Positions 45,101 through 53,711 of a stretch of 64,000 nucleotides of DNA are shown in pieces. Source of the stretch: Nocardiopsis sp. N85. Lineage in GTDB: Bacteria > Actinomycetota > Actinomycetes > Streptosporangiales > Streptosporangiaceae. Under the pieces are notes generated by a model. It ran no database searches, was not told the DNA's origin, and saw only the letters and a list, made by a program, of their open reading frames with translations. A program made the position numbers and the translations under genes. The number at the start of each line of letters is the position of its first letter. Positions within the stretch are counted from its first letter, which is position 1. The stretch covers positions 248,001 through 312,000 of the forward strand of contig NZ_JARBUT010000006.1 of NCBI RefSeq assembly GCF_028882275.1, read 5' to 3'.

Positions 45101-48100
45101 ATGAGCAGGCAGCTCCTCACCGTCGACCCCGATGCCCAGGGAGCCCACGGCTCCATCACCTCGGCTCTGGAGGCGGCCGCCGGCGGCGCGCTGATCACCA
45201 TCGCCCCCGGACGCTATGAGGAGAACCTCGTCCTGCGCGAGGTGGTCACCCTGGTCGCGCGCGACGGTCGGGGCAGCGTCGAGGTCACCAGCTCCGCCGG
45301 GAGCACCGTGCTCTCGGGCGCGGAGGCGGTGAAACTCTCCGGTCTCGTCCTGCGCGGACGCGACGAGGAGCGCCCCACCGTGGACATCCCCGCGGGCCAG
45401 GTCGAGATGGCCGACTGCGAGGTGTCGGGGGTGTCCTGGTCGGCCGTCTCGGTGCGCGGCGGCGGCGCGGTGGCCATGCGCGGCACCCGGGTCAGCTGCA
45501 CCGAGGGGGCGGGAGTGGTCATCGTCTCCCCCGGACCGAGCCTCATCGAGGAGTGCGTGATCGAGGAGGTCGGGACCAGCGCGCTGGTCATCGGCGAGCA
45601 GGGCCGGCCGGTGGTGCGTTCCTGCGTGTTCCGCGACGCCAAGGGCAACGGCCTGTTCGCCAGCGGCGAGGCGACCGGCGTCCTGGAGGGCTGCGAGATC
45701 ACCGCGACCGGCAAGCCCGGCGTGGCCCTGGAGGACGGAGCGGCGACCACGCTGCGCGGACTGTACGTGCACCACACGGAGAAGGACGGGATCACCCTGT
45801 CCAGCCAGGCGCGGCCCGTGGTCGAGGACTGCACGATCGAGGAGGTCGGAGGCGACGGCCTCGTCGTCCGCGGGAGCTGTGACCCCCAGGTGTCCCGGAC
45901 CAGGGTGCTGCGCGCCAAGGGCGCGGGCGTGCACGTGACGGAACGGGCGCGCGGCATGCTGTCGGACTGCGAGATCGAGGGGTCCCAGGGGGACGCGGTC
46001 CGCTCCGGCGGCAGGGCGGCGACCGCGTTCCTGGGCCTGCGGGTCAAGGGAGGCGGCGGGCTCCTGCTGGCCGAGGACGGCGTGGTGGAGTTCGACCGCG
46101 GCGAGATCCGCGCAACGACCGGGCACGGCATCGTCATCACCGGCGGCGCCCCCTTCCTGCGCGGCATGACCGTGGAGGACACCGGCGGCCACGGCGCCCT
46201 CCTGGAGGGGTCGGCCCGCGGCAGGCTGGAGGGGATGACCTTCGAGCGGACGCGCAGCGCCTCGGTGGCGGTGCGCGAGGGCGGGCGGCTGGAGCTGGAG
46301 GGCGCGCGCGTCGTGGACTCCCGGGACGCCGGTGTGGCGGTGGGCCCCGACGGCGAGGCGGACGTCCGCGACTGCGAGATCTCCGCGTCGACGGGCGACG
46401 GCGTCTCGGTACGCGGCGGGAGCAAGGCCACGGTGCTGCGCACCCGGGTACGGGAGGGGCGCCGCAACGGTGTGCTGCTCACCGCCGGGGCGCGCGCGAC
46501 CCTGCGCCGCTGCGAGGTGTCCGGCAACCGCGCCGACGGCGTCCTCGTCCACTCCACCGAGGAGGTGGTGGTCGAGGAGTGCACCGTGCGCGACAACGGG
46601 CGCTCGGGGCTGCGCCAGACCGTGGCCAGCGATCAGGCCCGCACCGAGGACCTGTTCAGCCAGGACAACGGCTCCCCCGACGCGTTCGGCGAGATGGCCG
46701 GCACGACGGTGCCCCTGGCCCCGCTGGAGGAGGAACCGGGCGACGGCGACGGCGCGGCGGACACCGGGCCGATGCAGGAGCTGGACGCCCTCATCGGCCT
46801 GGGCAACGTCAAGCAGGAGGTGCGAACACTCATCACCCGCAACCAGATGGCGCAGCGGCGCGCGGAGATGGGCCTGCCCACCCCGTCGATGAGCCGCCAC
46901 CTGGTCTTCGGCGGCGCGCCCGGCACCGGTAAGACCACCGTGGCCCGCCTGTACGGGCGCATCCTGGCCGAACTCGACGTGCTGCGGTACGGACACGTCG
47001 TGGAGGTCGCGCGGGCGGACCTGGTCTCCCAGTACGTGGGCGGGACGGCCATCAAGACGACCGAGGTGTTCGAGCAGGCCAAGGGGGGCGTGCTCTTCAT
47101 CGACGAGGCCTACACCCTCTCCAGCGGCGCCGACTCGGGCAAGGGCCCCGACTTCGGCCGGGAGGCCATCGACACCCTGGTCAAGCTGATGGAGGACCAC
47201 CGCGACGAGGTCGCGGTCATCGTCGCCGGGTACACGGAGGACATGGAACGCTTCCTGGACGCCAACCCCGGGTTGGCGTCACGGTTCAGCAAGACCATCG
47301 AGTTCGTCAACTACGAGGTGACCGAACTGGTGGAGATCGTGCGGGCCCTGTGCTCGGCGAACAGCTACCGGATGGCCCCCGAGACGGAGACGGCGCTTGC
47401 CGAGCACTTCGAGCGCATGCCCAAGGGTCCCGCGTTCGGCAACGGACGCGAGGCCCGCAAGGTCTTCGAGGAGATGATCGACCGCCAGGCGAACCGGCTC
47501 GGCGCCTCCTCCTCCGAGGACCACGAGTCCCTGACGCTGCTGCTGCCGGAGGACCTGGGGGCGGTGGTCGACGCGGAGGACACCCCGGACGAGCGGCGGC
47601 GGCGGATCACCGAACTGCGCGAGGAGCTGGACGCGCTGGTGGGCCTGGGCCAGGTCAAGGACACCGTGAACGACCTCACCAACCTGCTGCTCATGGCCGA
47701 ACAGCGCAAGGCGATGGGGCTGCCGGTGTCGCAGATGAGCCACCACCTGGTGTTCACCGGTCCTCCCGGTACCGGTAAGACCACGGTGGCGCGCCTGTAC
47801 GGGCGGCTGCTGCACACCCTGGGGGTCCTGCCCGGCGACCACGTCGTGGAGGCCGCCCGGTCGGACCTGGTGGGACGCTACGTGGGCCACACCGCGCAGC
47901 TCACCGCCGAGGTGTTCGAGCGGGCCCGCGGCGGCGTGCTGTTCGTCGACGAGGCGTACACGCTGACCCCCAAGGGCGAGGGCAACGACTTCGGCCAGGA
48001 GGCGGTGGACACCCTGCTCAAGCTGATGGAGGACCACCGCGACGAGGTCGCGGTCATCGTCGCCGGCTACCCGGTGGAGATGGACCGGTTCATGGACTCC

Positions 48101-48403
48101 AACCCGGGTCTGGCCTCCCGGTTCAACCACCGGGTGGAGTTCCCCTCCTACTCCGACGAGGAGCTGGTCACCATCGTCGACCGCATGGCGACGTCCTCCG
48201 GGTACGTCTGCGGCCCGGAGACCACGGCGACGCTCGCGGCTCACTTCGCGACCGTGGCGCGGGACGGCTCGTTCGGCAACGCCCGCTACGCCCGCCAGGT
48301 GCTGGAGCGCATGATCACCCGCCAGGCCGGCCGGCTGGTGGGCCTGGGCGCCGGCGCGACCATGGAGGACTTCACGAACCTGCTGCCCGCCGACGTCCCC
48401 TGA
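45101..48403 (+). CDS. Beta-helix repeat protein fused to tandem CbxX/EccA-type AAA ATPases
   Basis: 1100 residues from ATG 45101, preceded by AAGGAAGG. Residues about 1-530 are a right-handed parallel beta-helix made of PbH1-type repeats (alternating short strands such as LIEECVIEEVGTSALVIGEQ). Residues about 560-820 form the first AAA domain (GAPGTGKTTVARL near 605, GGVLFIDEAYTL near 665). Residues about 845-1095 form the second (GPPGTGKTTVARL near 887, GGVLFVDEAYTL near 945, sensor/arginine-finger region NPGLASRF in both). The AAA type is CbxX/CfqX/SpoVK, the family of EccA. Because it closes the type VII operon, I take it as an EccA-like cytosolic ATPase whose beta-helix may bind substrates. 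Both ATPase cores look intact. The frame extension upstream to 44765 is rejected on ribosome-binding-site and overlap grounds. Confidence 0.88.
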   Translation: MSRQLLTVDPDAQGAHGSITSALEAAAGGALITIAPGRYEENLVLREVVTLVARDGRGSVEVTSSAGSTVLSGAEAVKLSGLVLRGRDEERPTVDIPAGQVEMADCEVSGVSWSAVSVRGGGAVAMRGTRVSCTEGAGVVIVSPGPSLIEECVIEEVGTSALVIGEQGRPVVRSCVFRDAKGNGLFASGEATGVLEGCEITATGKPGVALEDGAATTLRGLYVHHTEKDGITLSSQARPVVEDCTIEEVGGDGLVVRGSCDPQVSRTRVLRAKGAGVHVTERARGMLSDCEIEGSQGDAVRSGGRAATAFLGLRVKGGGGLLLAEDGVVEFDRGEIRATTGHGIVITGGAPFLRGMTVEDTGGHGALLEGSARGRLEGMTFERTRSASVAVREGGRLELEGARVVDSRDAGVAVGPDGEADVRDCEISASTGDGVSVRGGSKATVLRTRVREGRRNGVLLTAGARATLRRCEVSGNRADGVLVHSTEEVVVEECTVRDNGRSGLRQTVASDQARTEDLFSQDNGSPDAFGEMAGTTVPLAPLEEEPGDGDGAADTGPMQELDALIGLGNVKQEVRTLITRNQMAQRRAEMGLPTPSMSRHLVFGGAPGTGKTTVARLYGRILAELDVLRYGHVVEVARADLVSQYVGGTAIKTTEVFEQAKGGVLFIDEAYTLSSGADSGKGPDFGREAIDTLVKLMEDHRDEVAVIVAGYTEDMERFLDANPGLASRFSKTIEFVNYEVTELVEIVRALCSANSYRMAPETETALAEHFERMPKGPAFGNGREARKVFEEMIDRQANRLGASSSEDHESLTLLLPEDLGAVVDAEDTPDERRRRITELREELDALVGLGQVKDTVNDLTNLLLMAEQRKAMGLPVSQMSHHLVFTGPPGTGKTTVARLYGRLLHTLGVLPGDHVVEAARSDLVGRYVGHTAQLTAEVFERARGGVLFVDEAYTLTPKGEGNDFGQEAVDTLLKLMEDHRDEVAVIVAGYPVEMDRFMDSNPGLASRFNHRVEFPSYSDEELVTIVDRMATSSGYVCGPETTATLAAHFATVARDGSFGNARYARQVLERMITRQAGRLVGLGAGATMEDFTNLLPADVP

Positions 48404-48409
48404 TCCGCA

Positions 48410-48433
48410 GGGCGGGGCCACGGCGCCCCGCCC
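48410..48433 (+). terminator. Hairpin at the end of the type VII operon
   Basis: GGGCGGGGC (48410-48418) pairs perfectly with GCCCCGCCC (48425-48433), eight bases after the stop codon. Confidence 0.6.
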
Positions 48434-48450
48434 CGAAAGCCCTTCCCCGA

Positions 48451-48485
48451 GACCGCCCCGGCGCACCGTCCACGCCGGGGCGGTC
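48451..48485. terminator. Bidirectional terminator-like 13-bp perfect stem-loop
   Basis: GACCGCCCCGGCG (48451-48463) pairs perfectly with CGCCGGGGCGGTC (48473-48485) over a 9-base loop. It lies between the convergent AAA-ATPase and Crp-family genes, so it can serve both. Confidence 0.7.
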
Positions 48486-48564
48486 ACCCTTCCCCGGACC
48501 GGGACCGCCCCGCGTCCCGACCCCTGGGCCGACCGGCCCCGGGCTCGGAGGCGACGCTCGGCGC

Positions 48565-49245
48565 TCAGGCGTCCTCCGCGTAGGCGCGCAGGGCGGGGAC
48601 GTCGTGCAGCGTCACGTTCATCCGCCCGGTGCTGATCCACCCCCTGGCCCGCAGCAGCGCCAGGGACTTGTTCACGGCGGCCCGTGACACCCCCGTCCAC
48701 GAGGCGAGCTCGTCCTGCGAGACCGGCAGGTCCACGCGCACGCCCTCGCCCGAGTCGCGACCGAAGCGGTCGGCCATCTCCACCAGGCGCGAGGCCACCC
48801 GCCGTCCCGCGTCCAGGGCCCCGAACTCCACCCGCTTGCGGTCGGCGTCGCGCAACCGGGAGACGACCATGCGCAGCAGGAGCAGCGATACCCGCGGCCA
48901 CCGTTCGAGGTAGGCCTCGAACCGCTCCGGGGTGAACGTCAGAGCGGTCAGGTCGTCCAGGGCCTGCACGGTCGCCGACCGGGGGCTGCCGTCGATCACC
49001 CCCAGCTCCCCGACCAGCGTGCCGGGGCCGCGGACGGCGAGGACCGCCTCGCTGCCGCCCGCGGTGTGGGAGGAGACCTTGATCCGGCCGGTCGTGACCA
49101 CGATGACCAGATCGGAGGCGGCCCCCTCGTGGAAGAGGATCTCCCGGCGGGACCAGCGGCGCACGGTGCCCGTCCGGCGCAGGTCCGCGCGCTCCTGCTC
49201 CGTCAGGCCCGCCCAGAACTCCGAGGGTCCCTCGTCCGGCGTCAC
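48565..49245 (-). CDS. Crp/Fnr-family transcriptional regulator
   Basis: 226 residues. An N-terminal cyclic-nucleotide-binding beta-roll (about residues 10-120, with ILFHEGAASDLVIVVTTGRIKV and the phosphate-binding-cassette-like segment GPGTLVGELGVIDGSPRSATV) is followed by the dimerisation helix and a C-terminal winged helix with DLPVSQDELASWTGVSRAAV as recognition region. The cassette keeps the GEL and the R-S/T-A-T pattern associated with cAMP binding. The GTG start at 49245 overlaps the stop of the upstream cyclase gene (GTGA), so the regulator is translationally coupled to its likely signal producer. Target genes are unknown. Confidence 0.9.
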   Translation of the reverse strand: MTPDEGPSEFWAGLTEQERADLRRTGTVRRWSRREILFHEGAASDLVIVVTTGRIKVSSHTAGGSEAVLAVRGPGTLVGELGVIDGSPRSATVQALDDLTALTFTPERFEAYLERWPRVSLLLLRMVVSRLRDADRKRVEFGALDAGRRVASRLVEMADRFGRDSGEGVRVDLPVSQDELASWTGVSRAAVNKSLALLRARGWISTGRMNVTLHDVPALRAYAEDA

Positions 49246-51293
49246 GGGGTCTCCACCGCCGCCCCCGCGGAGAGGACCTCGTGCGCCAGGACCGTCCCGT
49301 GCCTGCCCTTGACGGCCAGGTCGCCCAGCGACCGGGAGCGCACGCCCTCCCCCAGGGCCCGCAGCGTGGCGTCGCCCACCACCACCCGTCCCGGTTCGGC
49401 CATCGCCTGGAGCCGGGCCGCCACGTTGACCGCGTCCCCCATGGCGTTGAAGCCGCGCAGTTCCTCGCTGCCGATGTTGCCCACCAGGGCCGGGCCGGTG
49501 TTGACCCCGATGCGGAACCTCGGCCAGTCCGGGTTCTCCTCGGCGATGCGCTCGGAGGCGTCGCGCATGGCCAGGGCCGCCCGCACCGCCCGGTGCGCGT
49601 GGTCGCCCTGCCGGGCGGGGGCGTTGAACAGGGCCAGCAGGGCGTCGCCGACGAACTGCACGATCGTCCCCCCGTTGTCGAGCACGCACGGGACGGCGGC
49701 GCTGTGATAGCGGTTGAGCATGCGCACGATCTCGGCCGGTTCCACCGCCTCGGAGAAGGTCGTGAACCCGCGCAGGTCCGCGAAGAGGGCGCTCACCTCC
49801 AGGACCCGACCGCCCAGCGCGGCCTGGTCGGGGTCGGCCAGCAGGGACGCGGCCACGTCGGGTGACATGTACTGGCGGAACAGGGTGCCCAGTTCCCGGT
49901 AGAGCCGGACGTTCTCCAACGAGATGGACAGCTGGCCGGCCAGGACGGCCAGGGAGGCGGTCGAGTCCTCCTCCTCGCGGAGCGGGCCCTCCAGGACGCC
50001 GGCCGTTCCGCCGCGCACGACCAGCGGACGCACCGACCGCCCGTCGCGCACCGTGCCGGCCTCCTCGCCCAGGCCGACCGGGTAGACGCGGTCCTCGACG
50101 CGGATCCGCCCGTCGGAGGCCAGACCGATGTTCACGTCCCCGTAGGCGGGGCGCACGACCTCCAGGACCGAGCGCACGAAGGCGTCCTCGTCCTGGTCGC
50201 CGACCCGGGTGCGGCGGGCGACCTCCGCCAGGGCCGCCAGACGCCGGGAGGTGGCGCGCTCGGCGGCCAGGGCGGCCGCGGCCCGTTCGACCACGGCGAT
50301 CTGCCCCTCGGAGAGCCGGAACCGCTCGGCGAAGGCGGCGAAGTCGGCGCCCCGGGGAGGGGCGGATCCCGTCCTCTCCCCCTCGCCCAGCAGGGCCACG
50401 AACTCCTCGATGGCCTCCTCGTACTCGGCGCGGATCCGGCGGGCGGTCTCCTCCAGCACGATCGCGTCGAACACCCCGGCGGTGGCGCCCTCGCGCCGGT
50501 ACTGGACGTAGGCGCTGTAGGCGATGAACCCGAACGCCGCCACCAGCAGCACGTGCCAGTGCCACCAGGACAGGTGCCACTTGTCGGCCAGGATGACGGT
50601 GACCATGGCCTCGGCCAGCAGCACGAACGCCGTGACCAGGCTGAGCAGGACGGCGGAGGCGGTGCGGCGGAACATGAGGAAGTAGCGCACCGCGGCGGCG
50701 ACGTACAGCAGCGCCGAGGCCGCCGCGATCGGCACCATGGCGCCCTCGACGTCACGCGCCTGGGCGGGCAGGTGCAGGGGCGGTGTCCCCAGCAGGCCGG
50801 CCACGGTCCAGGCGACCATGAGGACGATCAGGAGGGCCCACAGGAGCCGTTCGGCCCTCATGGCGCGGGCTCCGCGTTCGGCGTTCAGGTCCAGGGAGGA
50901 CGCGAAGGCGAAGACGGAGGCGATGATCAGCCCGACCGGGTGGGAGAGGTCGAACCCGATGCCCGCGTCGGCGACGAGCATGCCGGGGGTGAGCAGGGCG
51001 TGGACGGCCAGGAACCCGGCCGAGGACAGGAAGGCCAGCGACACCAGGAAGAGGCGCCCGTCCTCGCGGCGTCGGGCGGCCACCCCCATCCACAGGCCCA
51101 TGGCGACGTTGATCAGGGCCACGCCCAGGACCAGCCAGAAGTGTCCGGGGTTGTGGTGCCACTCGACGTCCAGGTGCGGACGCGCCAGGAGGATCCACAG
51201 TCCCGCCAGGGGCGCGGCGAGGTGCAGACTCCACACGATGAAGCGCACCGGGCGGGCCGAACGGGGGCGTGCCGGGGAGGTGGTCTCAGCCAT
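49242..51293 (-). CDS. Membrane-bound class III adenylate/guanylate cyclase
   Basis: 683 residues from ATG 51293. The N-terminal half has about seven hydrophobic segments (residues about 15-260, for example HFWLVLGVALINVAMGLWMG). A helical linker follows, then a GAF-like region (about 330-480, with RSVLEVVRPAYGDVNIGLAS and LAVLAGQLSISLENVRLYREL), and the C-terminal class III catalytic domain (about 505-680). Metal-binding aspartates are visible in ALFADLRGFTTF and VQFVGDALLALFNAP. The transition-state segment GDAVNVAARLQ has the Asn of the NxxxR motif. It makes cAMP or cGMP; specificity is not assigned here. A longer frame to 51371 lacks a better ribosome-binding site. The downstream overlapping Crp gene suggests a signal-receptor operon. 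Confidence 0.9.
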   Translation of the reverse strand: MAETTSPARPRSARPVRFIVWSLHLAAPLAGLWILLARPHLDVEWHHNPGHFWLVLGVALINVAMGLWMGVAARRREDGRLFLVSLAFLSSAGFLAVHALLTPGMLVADAGIGFDLSHPVGLIIASVFAFASSLDLNAERGARAMRAERLLWALLIVLMVAWTVAGLLGTPPLHLPAQARDVEGAMVPIAAASALLYVAAAVRYFLMFRRTASAVLLSLVTAFVLLAEAMVTVILADKWHLSWWHWHVLLVAAFGFIAYSAYVQYRREGATAGVFDAIVLEETARRIRAEYEEAIEEFVALLGEGERTGSAPPRGADFAAFAERFRLSEGQIAVVERAAAALAAERATSRRLAALAEVARRTRVGDQDEDAFVRSVLEVVRPAYGDVNIGLASDGRIRVEDRVYPVGLGEEAGTVRDGRSVRPLVVRGGTAGVLEGPLREEEDSTASLAVLAGQLSISLENVRLYRELGTLFRQYMSPDVAASLLADPDQAALGGRVLEVSALFADLRGFTTFSEAVEPAEIVRMLNRYHSAAVPCVLDNGGTIVQFVGDALLALFNAPARQGDHAHRAVRAALAMRDASERIAEENPDWPRFRIGVNTGPALVGNIGSEELRGFNAMGDAVNVAARLQAMAEPGRVVVGDATLRALGEGVRSRSLGDLAVKGRHGTVLAHEVLSAGAAVETP

Positions 51294-51478
51294 GGAGGGT
51301 TCTCTGTCGGCTCGGGGAGGTGGCCCCCGAGGGACGGACGGGCCCCTCCCCGCGTATGCCGTGCGACACATCGGGTGAAAAGGGCGTCGTATGTGGAAGA
51401 GTACGCAGACACCTTAGTACGCGATCGGTTTCATGGCTGTCGTCCACCCGACGACGAGAGCCGGAGTCCCCACCCGCC

Positions 51479-52051
51479 ATGACGCCGATCCCCGAACCGC
51501 ACCGAGCGAACGCGACCCTGGAGGTCGACCCCCGGGGCGCCCCGGAGTCCGGAGCGGAGTTCATCCGAGCCGTGTGCGAGCTCCACGGCGCCGTCCTGCT
51601 GCGGTACGCCCTGAGCCTGGTGGACCGCGACGTCCACCGGGCCGAGGACCTGGTCCAGGAGGCCGTCCTGCGCGCCTGGCGCAATCGGATGACGCTGAAC
51701 ACCGCCCCCGAGGGGCTGCGACCGTGGCTGTTCACGGTCGTCCGGCGCCTGGTCATCGACGCGCACCGGGCCCGGAGCGTGCGCCCGGCCGAGGTCCCTC
51801 CGGACGACGCGCACGAGCGGCCGGTGGCGGACGCGACGGAGCGGATCGTCACCGCGCAGGTGGTCGCGGACGCCCTGCGGGACCTGTCGCCGATGCACCG
51901 GGAGATCCTCGTCCACGTCCACTACCTGGGGCGCGGCGTCAACGAGACGGCCGAACTCCTGGGGATCCCCCCGGGCACCGTGAAGTCGCGCACCCACAAG
52001 GCGGTGCGGGCCCTGAAGGAGCGGTTGAGCGCCCGCGGGTACCGGCGCTGA
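51479..52051 (+). CDS. ECF (group 4) sigma factor
   Basis: RNA polymerase sigma factor of the extracytoplasmic-function type, 190 residues. Region 2 contains LLRYALSLVDRDVHRAEDLVQEAVLRAWR and region 4 contains LSPMHREILVHVHYLGRGVNETAELLGIPPGTVKSR (described as spans; key motifs are AEDLVQE and PPGTVKSR). No extra C-terminal domain is present. It resembles the SigL-like class from actinobacteria that pairs with zinc anti-sigma factors. The ATG at 51479 has only a distant GGAG. The divergent cyclase gene begins 185 bases away. The anti-sigma gene is convergent rather than in the same operon, an uncommon arrangement. Confidence 0.92.
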   Translation: MTPIPEPHRANATLEVDPRGAPESGAEFIRAVCELHGAVLLRYALSLVDRDVHRAEDLVQEAVLRAWRNRMTLNTAPEGLRPWLFTVVRRLVIDAHRARSVRPAEVPPDDAHERPVADATERIVTAQVVADALRDLSPMHREILVHVHYLGRGVNETAELLGIPPGTVKSRTHKAVRALKERLSARGYRR

Positions 52052-52078
52052 GGCGTGTTCCGGCGCGGGGTTCGACGA

Positions 52079-52360
52079 TCACGCGCCCCCGGCCCGTCCG
52101 CCGTCGTTCGCCGCGCGTTCCACCGCACGGCGGGCGATGCCCTCGATCCGGTCGGGGGTGACGGAGAAGTCCGTGAGGAACTCCTCCAGCGGGAGGTCCG
52201 CCAGGGCACGGGGGACGATCTCCAGGTCGCGGACGCGGGACCGGCAGGAGGGGCAGACGAGCAGGTGGACGTCGGCCGCGGCCCGTTCGTCGGGTTCCAG
52301 GGCACCGAGCACGTAGGTTCCGGCGAACCCCTCGCCGCAGTCCTCGCCCGACTCGAACAT
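52079..52360 (-). CDS. Zinc-binding anti-sigma factor (ZAS family)
   Basis: 93-residue cytosolic protein starting MFESGEDCGEG. The N-terminal helical part contains TYVLGALEPDERAAADVH, and the zinc motif H-x3-C-x2-C is met by His32, Cys36 and Cys39 (HLLVCPSC). This is the standard anti-sigma domain of RsrA/ChrR-type regulators. No membrane helix follows, so it is a soluble anti-sigma, perhaps redox- or zinc-responsive. Its stop lies 27 bases from the sigma factor's stop, the two genes converging. The cognate partner is inferred from proximity only. Confidence 0.85.
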   Translation of the reverse strand: MFESGEDCGEGFAGTYVLGALEPDERAAADVHLLVCPSCRSRVRDLEIVPRALADLPLEEFLTDFSVTPDRIEGIARRAVERAANDGGRAGGA

Positions 52361-52467
52361 CGTCTCTCCCGTCCCGGCCCCGGGGGCCGCCCCTCGCACC
52401 CGCCGCTTCACGGTACGCGTCGGGCCGCCGAGCGTCCCGCCCGGGGCGCGTCGGCGACCCGACGCCC

Positions 52468-52944
52468 CTACGGCACGTCCTTGACGAGGGTGCCGTCGGC
52501 GGCGACGAGGGACCACTCCCCGTCCAGGCCCTGGCCGTTGCTCTCCTCGGGCAGGACGTCGCCGACGTAGTAGTACAGCGGCCATTCGCCGTAGGTGACC
52601 TGGGTGACGCCGTCGGTGCGCTCGGTGGTGCCGAGCAGCGACGCGTCCAGGCCCTCGCCCGGTTCGACGTCCCCCGCCGTGGTCAGCGCGGGCCAGGTGG
52701 CGATGCAGTCCGCCTCGCAGACGCTCTCGGCGTCCTTGTCCTTGGTGAACCCGTAGAGGACGCGGCCCTCGGCGTCGGCCAGGGCCGTGCCGACCTCGCT
52801 CTCCACCAGGGAGATCTCGACCGGGTCGATCTCCGCCGGGGAGGGGGACGGGTCCTGGGCGGCGGAGTCGTCGGAGGCCCCCGTGGAGCAGGCGGTCAGG
52901 ACGAACAGGGCGGCGATGGCCGTCAGGGGCGCTCGGGTGCGCAT
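52468..52944 (-). CDS. COG4315-type secreted-repeat lipoprotein
   Basis: 158 residues from ATG 52944. Signal peptide with lipobox LTAC (Cys about 19), Asp/Ser/Pro tether, then two repeats of the secreted-repeat domain: GTALADAEGRVLYGFTKDKD with CEADCIATWPAL in the first and VTYGEWPLYYYVGD with WSLVAADGTLV in the second. The Cys-x3-Cys pair in front of WP is typical. Such lipoproteins are often encoded with ECF sigma/anti-sigma genes and possibly bind haem or a metal; the function is not established. The upstream frame extension to 53256 is rejected because the signal peptide begins here. Confidence 0.88.
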   Translation of the reverse strand: MRTRAPLTAIAALFVLTACSTGASDDSAAQDPSPSPAEIDPVEISLVESEVGTALADAEGRVLYGFTKDKDAESVCEADCIATWPALTTAGDVEPGEGLDASLLGTTERTDGVTQVTYGEWPLYYYVGDVLPEESNGQGLDGEWSLVAADGTLVKDVP

Positions 52945-53136
52945 GGTGGGACTTCCCGTCGTCTCGTCGTGCGTCGTTCGGATGCGGATACGGGCGGGCC
53001 CCGCTCGCGGTTCACTCCGGGTCCCGGGGCATCGGGTGAACCGCGCGTGCACGGGCGCCGTATCCGGCACCGATCGCCCCCACTCCCCCGGGAACGGGGG
53101 CCTGGGACACGGACGAACGGGGACGGACACCTCACC

Positions 53137-53660
53137 ATGCGCACACGTATCCTCGCGACGGCCACCGCCGCCGTCATGATCGCCACCGCCGGGGCCGCGC
53201 ACGCGGACGAGCACGGGGGCCACGGGAACCCGGCGGGGGCGGCCCCGCCGGGACACCCGATCCGAACTCCACCAGGGGCGAGAAGGCCGTCTTCTTCACG
53301 GCCGAGCTCAGCGGCGCCGAGGAGGTGCCCACCGCGGACGGTCCCGCGGTGGGCGACCCGGAGGGGTACGGCCGGGCGCTCATCTCGATCAAGGGGGACC
53401 GGGTGACGTTCGCCCTGGAATGGGAGGGCACCGAGGCGCCCACCCTGGGCCACGTCCACCGGGGCGCGGCCGGTGAGAACGGCGCGATCGCGGTCGAGCT
53501 GTTCACCGGGACGCTGCCCGCCACGGTCTTCGCCATCTCCGGCACCGCGCACGTGGACCCGGCGGTCGCCGAGCGGATCAACGCGGACCCGCACGGGTAC
53601 TACCTGAACCTGCACACGGGTGAGTTCCCCGACGGGGCCGTCCGGGGTCAGCTCTTCTGA
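53137..53660 (+). pseudogene. CHRD-domain secreted protein with internal frameshift
   Basis: The first frame gives a good signal peptide (MRTRILATATAAVMIATAGAAHA) followed by DEHGGHGN. The conserved CHRD domain lies in another frame from about 53265 on: AVFFTAELSGAEEVP, then LGHVHRGAAGENGAIAVELF and ADPHGYYLNLHTGEFPDGA to the stop at 53660. The second frame is offset by two bases, so an intact gene would need one base added (or two removed), most likely within the G/C-rich run 53230-53250. As written, translation would run off into unrelated sequence. Either the gene is newly broken or the assembly has a homopolymer error. CHRD proteins are secreted; their activity is unclear. Confidence 0.78.
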
Positions 53661-53711
53661 CCCCCTCGCCCCTCCCCCGGACCGCCCCGGGTCCCGTCCG
53701 AGCCGGCGCGG

